Source of the DNA: Arenicellales bacterium
GTDB lineage: Bacteria; Pseudomonadota; Gammaproteobacteria; Arenicellales; JAJDZL01
Length of the DNA: 64,000 nt
Reading direction: 5' to 3'
NCBI GenBank assembly: GCA_958295885.1
Contig: OY282380.1
Coordinates: 682,001-746,000, forward strand
Made by a program: the position numbers and the translations under genes. Within the stretch, counting starts at the first letter, position 1; the number at the start of each line of letters is the position of its first letter. The notes under the pieces are model-generated. The model did no database searches. It had not been told where the DNA came from and was given only the letters and a program-made list of their open reading frames with translations. Shown here one piece after another: positions 58,163-64,000 of the stretch.

Positions 58163-59491
58163 TTACGCCCACGGCAGGTTCTTCGTCTTCGGCGCCAGGC
58201 ATACCAGACCGTGATCGTTCCACAGTCGCTTGTTGGAGAAACGCACGTATTTCCCCGCCTTTACCTGATGCTTCCGACTCAACCATTGGCGCAGCCGTTT
58301 GGTCGTATGACGATCTATCGCCGAATAGGCAGGACTGACCTGACCCAGATAGAAATAGTTCGACCAGCCGGACAGCATCCAGTTGAGACGTCTGACCATT
58401 TCCTGCGAATCCATCAATCCATACTTACGACTTGTTTGTTCGCTGACCTTGCGGCATAGACTTTGTACGCTTGCTTTGCTGGGACGAGTGCCGATGTATA
58501 CGCTGCCGTTGGTACGGTAATTCCATCCGATTCGGTAGCCGAGAAACTTCATCGACTCCTGCGGACAGCGCAAACAGCGCGTTTTGTCGCGGTTGATCGG
58601 CAACTGCAACTGATTCATCATCCGTTCGACTGCCGTCAGCATCTGCCGTGCAGAACTTCTGCCGAAGATGCTCAAATCATCCGCATAACACACGATGTGC
58701 GCTCCAAACCGCTGGGCATAGCCCAACCGCTTCCAGCCGACAATGAAACGGCGCATGTACACATTGCTCAACAAAGGCGAAATCGGCGCACCCTGAGGCG
58801 TACCCTTTCGTTCCTTGCGAGCACGACATGTCGGTCCGCCACCATTGTCGTCCTTTGCAACGACCGGCATTTCCAACCACGCCTTGATCAGCCCAAGCAT
58901 CCTGCCGTCACTGACGCGACGCGCCACGCTTTTCATCAACTGCGCATGTGGAATCTCACCGAAATAGTTGCTCAGGTCACAGTCCACAACTTCGTTGAAG
59001 CCATGGTTGAGTAGACCGTGCGCGCGTTTTACGGCATCGTTCGCACTTCGTTTCGCTCGGTAGGCATACTGTTCATCTTGTAGATCGGCCTCGAAAATCG
59101 GCGACAATATCAACATCGCCACCGTCTGCGCCACCCGATCCCGTATGCACGGTATCCCCAGTTTACGAAACCTGCCGGATTCCTTCTTGGGTATCTTCAC
59201 CTCCAGAACCGCGCCCGGCTGGTACGTCCCATGTCTTAAATCCTGCGACAATTCCCCGAGCCAACGATCTACGCCCTTCGCTTCAATGTGTGCGAAACTC
59301 TCACCGTCCACTCCCGCAATGCCGCCGTTTCGGCGCACCATGCGATATGCTTCCCGCAGAAAATCATCGCGCCACATCTTGTCGCTCAACGTATAAAATC
59401 GAAACTCGGGTTCTGCCTTCGCTTTTGCATATAGAACATTCTGGAATTTCTGAACCTTGTTTGATTCTGATAGACTTTCGTCAGTAATCAT
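58163..59491 (-). CDS. ltrA: Group II intron reverse transcriptase/maturase
   Basis: 442 aa. RT motifs: GIAGVDGESFAHIEA, RKLGIPCIRDRVAQ, DLSNYFGEIPHAQLM, GTPQGAPISPLLSNVYM and catalytic YADD at 269-272, then the maturase X domain. No En (HNH) domain, so retrohoming would use replication forks or exposed single strands. All motifs intact, so the intron may be active. Confidence 0.95.
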   Translation of the reverse strand: MITDESLSESNKVQKFQNVLYAKAKAEPEFRFYTLSDKMWRDDFLREAYRMVRRNGGIAGVDGESFAHIEAKGVDRWLGELSQDLRHGTYQPGAVLEVKIPKKESGRFRKLGIPCIRDRVAQTVAMLILSPIFEADLQDEQYAYRAKRSANDAVKRAHGLLNHGFNEVVDCDLSNYFGEIPHAQLMKSVARRVSDGRMLGLIKAWLEMPVVAKDDNGGGPTCRARKERKGTPQGAPISPLLSNVYMRRFIVGWKRLGYAQRFGAHIVCYADDLSIFGRSSARQMLTAVERMMNQLQLPINRDKTRCLRCPQESMKFLGYRIGWNYRTNGSVYIGTRPSKASVQSLCRKVSEQTSRKYGLMDSQEMVRRLNWMLSGWSNYFYLGQVSPAYSAIDRHTTKRLRQWLSRKHQVKAGKYVRFSNKRLWNDHGLVCLAPKTKNLPWA

Positions 59492-59986
59492 TGCCTTGCT
59501 TCCTTCCTATCCTGTTTTGAACCAGGGCTCCTTTCCTCCGCCGGCATTACCCGACCTCTTCGGTACTACGAGCCCATCCGCCACCCGGACGACCTGACCT
59601 GTCCCTCGCGGGCTGTCAGTTGGTGCGTGCCACACCATCGCCAGGGCTTCCCGTGTTGCTGCTTCTTCCCTCTTCCATGCGTGCCCGCGCCAATACCCCG
59701 GCGAGAGTGGGCAGTGCTCTTGTCGCTCACTTCCTGTTCCCACTTCCAGTCTTCCCCTTATTCTCGGAGGGTCGACTCTCGCAATTACCGGTTTCGGGGC
59801 CTGCTCGGCGTTCACTCACGTTCCGGCCCACATGCTTGCTAAGTCGCTCAACCGCGACCCTTTTACACCAGAGTGCTTCAGTCCATGTCGTTACCTCCAT
59901 AAACCGCCCTGGCTGCTACCAACCGGAGCGACAGTTGTTGTGTGGGTTTCGCACCCACTGAAAAGAAGCGCCTTTCCACGGCGCAC

Positions 59987-60336
59987 AAGAATTCAGGGCT
60001 GATGCCATGAAAAGTCACCAGAAAATAAGGATTGAGATTACGGCTCAAGCTGTTTGTTATCGGCAAAACCACTGACGGGCTTGCTGTTGTGTGTGAATCA
60101 TTTGAAAATGGCAGTTTATTGCGCTCGAATACGCTGCAGGCATTCAACGAGGCTTGATCTCGGAACTGGACACATTGATGGAGGTAGTGACGCGTCAATA
60201 TATGAACTTGACCGCGTTCACACCGCTGATACTCTAAACGGTTCGGCCAGCGGTGTCGTTTCATTTTTTTCAAACAAGCATCTTGAGTGGAGAAAATGGG
60301 CCACCAATTAACGATATCACGCAATTTATGTTGCAT
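59987..60336 (-). pseudogene. 5' piece of an IS1595-like transposase right of the group II intron
   Basis: Reads STQDACLKKMKRHRWPNRLE, then YHEQC-type residues as HYLHQCVQFRDQASLNACSV and FERNKLPFS, close to the zinc-ribbon N-terminus of IS1595 transposases (DE-ACLxxLxxxRWPNG ... YQCxxCRxQxSxxAGTVFExTKLPL). Several zinc cysteines are already lost (QRCER for CPxCG). The intron interrupts it after about 110 codons, at GAATTCTT. Confidence 0.6.
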
Positions 60337-60495
60337 GTTCGCTTCCTTTCTATGAGTATATAGTTAACTGTTTATATTTACTTTTTTTACTTTATCCAAA
60401 GGCCAATTCGAAGTGACATGAATATTTTAGGGGCATTGATTTCTGCATATGGAATTTGCCCCGCACAATTTATAATTGCTTTGGAAAAGGTAGAT

Positions 60496-60780
60496 ATGAA
60501 TGAAACTCAATACGTAACGAGAGAAGAATTGAGCACTCAGACGAAGCTAGCCAAAGTTATTGGGACACTAAGTGTCCATGTAACACTAGCTAGAACCTCA
60601 ATTGGCATCAGCTTTTTGGCTGTCTCCCTGATGGTAGGTGCGTTCTGGAATTTGAGGGCATCAATTGATGATCTAGGTGATAGACTCGGCTCCAATATCG
60701 CATCAATGAAAATTGACATTGCGGAATTAAAGGTCGCTGTTTCTGACCTTCGTTCATTAAAGACCGATGTTGCCGCATAA
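60496..60780 (+). CDS. One-TM coiled-coil protein ended by a premature stop
   Basis: 94 aa from ATG 60496, chosen for the AAGG about 10 nt upstream. A membrane segment (IGISFLAVSLMVGAFWNL) is followed by a coiled coil with heptads (DDLGDRLGSNIASMKIDIAE). The frame ends in TAA at 60778-60780, but the same frame goes on as KTDVASLQRGQEQIFAILRE to a TAA at about 60859. The repeat SLKTDVA-x-KTDVASL suggests TTA became TAA. Related one-TM coiled-coil proteins are common small membrane proteins of unknown role. Confidence 0.6.
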   Translation: MNETQYVTREELSTQTKLAKVIGTLSVHVTLARTSIGISFLAVSLMVGAFWNLRASIDDLGDRLGSNIASMKIDIAELKVAVSDLRSLKTDVAA

Positions 60781-61105
60781 AAGACCGATGTTGCCTCCCT
60801 GCAAAGAGGCCAGGAACAAATTTTTGCGATTTTGAGAGAGGACTACAGAACGCAGTAATGCCTCGAGCCTGGAAGTTCAATACCAAAACGTTTTGCTAAC
60901 GTGTGGATGCTTTGGATTGATATTCCTCAGTGCAAACTAAACGAAACATTCGGTCGCCAATCAAATGAAATCCCAATTTCAGATCCTCTGACGTCTGAAA
61001 AATGAATTTCACGCAAAGTTTGACATTGACTGAATGCCACTCTGACTGATTGCTGAACCAAGAAAATTCGTTTTAATTCGAATAAAAGCATCAAGTAGCA
61101 ATAGT

Positions 61106-61831
61106 TCAGTTGCGATTGTGCAACCGCTGCGGCATCTCATCCCATGTTCGATGATCCAGCAGGCGTCCCGTTCGCTTCTTGAAAACTCCGCCCCATTGCT
61201 TGAAAAAAAACGGCACTTCGTTTTTTATGCAGTTATCCCGGATTTCTCTAACCCATTCGACTTTCATAGGTCTAGCTTTGGGCCCAGATTCCCCTCCTAC
61301 TATTACCCAGTCAATACCTTGAAGCTGTAATCCTGGCAAGGGTCCCAATAGTGGTTCAAGCGACAGAAACTTCGTGTGAGCACCTAATTCCTTGAGAAGA
61401 TGCAATCGTTTGATCCATCTCTCTGACTCAATACTTACACCAAACCAGACATTAGGCGGCCAGAATATTTCCTCATTCATCTGAACTGCACGAGCCGGCC
61501 GCTTAGTCAGAACTTGAAATGTGTGTTGGGATTCACGATTCATAACTTCAAAAACCGCTTCAATGAACCACTCAGGGACTGATTCATGGAATAAGTCAGA
61601 CATAGAGTTAACGAACACCAAGCGAGGCTTAGACCATTTCGTTGGATCTTCTAAAACAGATTCATGAAGGGTAACTGAGAAAGCGTTTCTATATTTTTTT
61701 ACTCCCATTGCCTTCAGTCTATGAGACATTCGTTCGGCATAACAGTTTTTGCAGCCGTGACTGACTTTCGTACATCCAGTAACAGGGTTCCATGTGACTT
61801 CAGTCCATTCAATCGAGGATTTCGCTGTCAT
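61106..61831 (-). CDS. DUF5131 (phage Gp37/Gp68-like) protein
   Basis: 241 aa. [20 protein letters not shown] carries the first of three cysteines, C20-x6-C27-x2-C30 ([12 protein letters not shown]), a radical-SAM-like cluster motif. [28 protein letters not shown] and [20 protein letters not shown] are family landmarks. DUF5131 genes are usually paired with the three-Cys-motif partner TcmP, of which remnants seem to lie directly upstream. Role unknown, phage- and defence-associated. Confidence 0.85.
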   Translation of the reverse strand: MTAKSSIEWTEVTWNPVTGCTKVSHGCKNCYAERMSHRLKAMGVKKYRNAFSVTLHESVLEDPTKWSKPRLVFVNSMSDLFHESVPEWFIEAVFEVMNRESQHTFQVLTKRPARAVQMNEEIFWPPNVWFGVSIESERWIKRLHLLKELGAHTKFLSLEPLLGPLPGLQLQGIDWVIVGGESGPKARPMKVEWVREIRDNCIKNEVPFFFKQWGGVFKKRTGRLLDHRTWDEMPQRLHNRN

Positions 61832-61839
61832 GGTAATAA

Positions 61840-62333
61840 ATTATCGAAGATTTGCCTCGCAATCTTTTTTCCAAAGACCGTTGCATGCCAGATTGCCAAC
61901 GAAAAGCATGAACGCAAACAGCGTGTTTTTTTTGAATTCTTCAATGGTTGACGTTGCTCAAGAAGCCTAGGGCAACGATTTGATCTTATGAGCTTAGTTT
62001 AATCGTTTTGAATTGATTGATTTCCACCGTATTCGCTTTGTCCAAAAAGATTTCGACAAAATAACTATAGACAAAGCGACCCCAGTGGATAAATTGAAAA
62101 AATAAGAATGTTTGCATCAAGCAGCTAGTTTCGGAATTGCGGCAATATGTATTATGCTCGTTTACTGAAACAAACATGATTCTGGCACAATTGCCCCGAA
62201 TCAGTGCAATAGGCTCGGATGTCTGACGTTTTCCAGAACTGCTATTAATGGAAGAACTGACTTTTTTTTGAATTAAAATGGTATACGGAGACGGATCAGT
62301 CGTCGCATCGCACATTAAATTGGTGGAAAGCAT
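61840..62333 (-). pseudogene. Probable decayed tcmP upstream of DUF5131
   Basis: On the minus strand the stretch next to DUF5131 reads, with one shift in an A6 run, LFAFMLFVGNLACNGLWKK then [10 protein letters not shown], which resembles the TcmP C-terminus. Further upstream SSSGKRQTSEPIALIRGNC and RIMFVSVNEHNT resemble its GxGR ... GSPxxAL ... FVxxE core. Many stops lie between. The conserved genetic partnership with DUF5131 strengthens the call; a profile search would settle it. Confidence 0.4.
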
Positions 62334-62354
62334 TGTCTTTACCCCGTTGCTAAA

Positions 62355-62768
62355 ATGACTGAAACGGCTGGTGCGTGCATAGAAATGTACCCGTCAGAGA
62401 TGGCGTGGACGCGCGACAAAATGCCGCATGATCGTGAACCTGTGTGTTCACCTTCTCAACTTCCTGCCGTTAGCTCCGTCTCCAATTTCGACCTCACCCA
62501 TGGAAGCATCACTAAGGTAAGGGATCAACTGCAAAATTTGCAAGAATCAGCCATTATGCGTGCAATTTACAGAGCAGCGACTTGCTCTACTGGCAAAACA
62601 AGGGTCGATGTTCTTGACGGGACCATTGAACCACGAACATTAAAACTGGGAAGTCGTTGTTTCTCTCATAATACGGTTGATAGGGAATCACTCCAAACTG
62701 CGACGACCAAGTTACATCAAGCGATTTTGTTGGACCTGCAAAATTCAAACAAACGACTTCACAGTTAA
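62355..62768 (+). CDS. Unrecognised ORF
   Basis: 137 codons with no known motif, membrane segment or convincing ribosome site. Ser/Thr-rich start and a weakly helical end. May be chance or decayed sequence. Confidence 0.2.
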   Translation: MTETAGACIEMYPSEMAWTRDKMPHDREPVCSPSQLPAVSSVSNFDLTHGSITKVRDQLQNLQESAIMRAIYRAATCSTGKTRVDVLDGTIEPRTLKLGSRCFSHNTVDRESLQTATTKLHQAILLDLQNSNKRLHS

Positions 62769-62968
62769 GTGCGTAATATTACGAAATTTTGGTAAGTTAT
62801 AGTGAATTTGCATCTTAAAGAAAATTTATTTTTCTCTCTTTGTTTGCGACAGGGCTTGAGAACTGCTTTTCACAAACGTCGCTGTATCGTGCCAAAACTC
62901 TACGACTGATGGTTTCTTGATCTTCGAAACTTGTTAATAACCGAAACCTAGGCTGTCATAATGATAAA

Positions 62969-63042
62969 GCGGGCGTAGTTCAATGGCAGAACTTCAGCTT
63001 CCCAAGCTGACTACGTGGGTTCGATTCCCATCGTCCGCTCCA
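62969..63042 (+). tRNA. tRNA-Gly (anticodon CCC)
   Basis: 74 nt including an encoded CCA. The acceptor stem GCGGGCG pairs with CGTCCGC (one G-U), the anticodon arm is TCAGC-TTCCCAA-GCTGA with anticodon CCC, and the T arm GTGGG-TTCGATT-CCCAT is standard. It resembles E. coli glyU. It sits where the accessory sequence gives way to GC-richer DNA, a frequent integration position. Confidence 0.96.
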
Positions 63043-63550
63043 TTAAACGGCCGACGCTGATGGAGATTCCATCATTTCAGTCCATGAAATTCCGTTTCCA
63101 AAGCCATTTGGACCGGACCTTATTGCGTAAAATGCGAATCTATCGCTTAAATTTTGCAGTCGCTTCTTCGATGGAACGGTAAACGGCTTCTCGAATGAGT
63201 TCAGGATGGGCAAAGACGAAAGAAACTATGGGGAAAACACACGGATGCAGTGATGGAGTCAAAGAGCATAAGACAGGGGCACGGCGGTCTGCGACCGGTG
63301 TGCCCTTGCTGATTGCGTTCGGTCAATGTCGTTGGTAAGGCCAAGGCTGCCTGCCGTGAACGGGTTCGGATTATTTCGACTCTATAACGTATTTCTACTG
63401 ATTAATTGTAAGTACAATACCTAGTTAACAAGCAGCACTGACAGGTATTTTTGCCCCTCTGTTGTTGAGAGGATCATTTGATTGCGGTAGATTCCGGTAC
63501 TATTTGGAACGGAAGTGATTGCACCGTTTCCACACATGACCACCGACACA
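63043..63550. other. Spacer between tRNA-Gly and the nucleotidase gene
   Basis: 508 bp. Contains a strong hairpin at 63277-63305 (separate entry). GC content rises toward the right. No gene seen. Confidence 0.4.
63277..63305. other. GC-rich hairpin downstream of tRNA-Gly
   Basis: GGGCACGGCGGTC, loop TGC, GACCGGTGTGCCC: a 13-pair stem with one mismatch and one G-U. No T tract follows on the plus strand, so it is not a standard intrinsic terminator. It may be a recombination or structural RNA element. Confidence 0.5.
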
Positions 63551-64000
63551 TGCAGAAACGACCAATAAGACAAATTCGCCGGCTGAGAGAACACACGGTC
63601 TCATTAAAGGTCGTCATTCTCGTAGCAAGCATTCTGGCAAGCCTGGGTGTTGCCATGGCTGCGCCGTTGACGTTGACACTCATTCACGTCAACGACTGGG
63701 ACCGGATGGATGGCGTCGATAACGCCGGCGGTGCCGCTAGGATTGCCACTGTGGCCGCGGAGGAGCGCACCCGGGCCGAAGCCAAGGGCGGTCTTGCCAT
63801 CGTAACCTTTGGGGGCGACATGATATCTCCTTCACTGCTCTCGGGTATCGACCAAGGCGCGCACATGATCAATTTGGCTGACAGCATCGGTTTTGATGTC
63901 GCGGTCCTCGGCAACCACGAGTTCGATTTCGGTCCCGATGTTCTGCGCGAACGCCTCGCGGAGTCCAAGACGACCTGGTTGGCGGGCAATGTGAGTGTTG
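63551..64000 (+). CDS. Secreted 5'-nucleotidase/UshA-like metallophosphatase (runs off right edge)
   Basis: First 150 codons. A signal peptide with basic start (MQKRPIRQIRRLREH) and hydrophobic core ends at about AMA/AP (residue 38), so the protein is exported. Then LTLIHVNDWDRMD (metal-binding region, Asp-x-His variant), GGDMISPSLLSG (metal GDxxSxS form) and GNHEFDFGPDVL (GNHEFD motif) identify the calcineurin-like 5'-nucleotidase family. Codon choice is visibly richer in G and C than in genes left of the tRNA. Confidence 0.88.

Overview
The window looks like a chromosome segment of an aerobic, aromatic-degrading heterotroph, most likely a proteobacterium. This is inferred from gene content: a box-type benzoyl-CoA pathway, a gentisate dioxygenase, a BKACE/MttB cluster and a UvrA start. 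No taxonomic marker pins it down further. Most of the sequence is of moderate to low GC by eye. The IS at about 12-13.9 kb, the group II intron at about 58-60 kb and the sequence after about 63.5 kb look clearly richer in GC.

Left part (1-10.1 kb). The 5' two-thirds or so of uvrA lies on the minus strand and runs off the left edge. It is followed by a cytoplasmic BisC/TorZ-type molybdoenzyme, a SAM methyltransferase, acetyl-CoA synthetase, an aldo/keto reductase, a class I aminotransferase and a MoaD/ThiS-like sulfur carrier. From 10.2 to 13.9 kb sits an accessory insert: a two-TM SLATT-like protein, a Panacea (DUF4065) protein whose reading frame continues through an A8 tract into a membrane domain, and an ISAs1-type element with a DruA-like N-terminal domain. 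This insert separates the moaD-like gene from the tungsten/molybdenum aldehyde oxidoreductase (AOR) at 14.2-16 kb.

Aromatic catabolism (14-30.5 kb and 35.7-38.5 kb). A tight minus-strand operon encodes an acyl/aryl-CoA ligase, a 4-HBT thioesterase, a zeta-class GST (maleylpyruvate or maleylacetoacetate isomerase) and AOR. A Dyp peroxidase follows, then a cytochrome P450, a FadB-like fusion enzyme and boxR-boxB-boxC in one orientation, and later a benzoate-CoA ligase. No boxA or boxD is visible. A PaeR7I/XhoI-type restriction-modification pair sits between the peroxidase and the P450.

Defence and decay zone (31-40.3 kb). It holds a second DNA methyltransferase with an HNH nuclease gene split over a poly-A tract, IS1595-like remnants, a PD-(D/E)XK nuclease, a decayed PstI/BsuBI-type endonuclease, a DmpA-type peptidase, a class II Fic protein and a three-copy 81-bp tandem repeat with internal inverted repeats.

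Catabolic operon (42.9-50.9 kb, minus strand). Eight genes are read right to left: creatinase/M24-like protein, MttB-family methyltransferase, BKACE, 2Fe-2S/flavin reductase, SDR, PaaA/PaaC-like di-iron protein, gentisate 1,2-dioxygenase and an unknown protein. Together they suggest an uncharacterised pathway that joins quaternary-amine or beta-keto acid chemistry to oxygenation and ring cleavage. The ligase, thioesterase and GST at 16-18.7 kb could supply the missing steps.

Right part (51-64 kb). It contains an ARPP-1 protein and a WYL regulator, a PhyH dioxygenase with an ornithine cyclodeaminase-like enzyme, a DUF262 protein, a group II intron inside a broken IS1595-like transposase, a one-TM coiled-coil protein interrupted by a stop codon, a DUF5131 gene beside what looks like a decayed tcmP, tRNA-Gly(CCC), and the start of a secreted UshA-like 5'-nucleotidase of different base composition. 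The tRNA may mark the edge of the accessory region.
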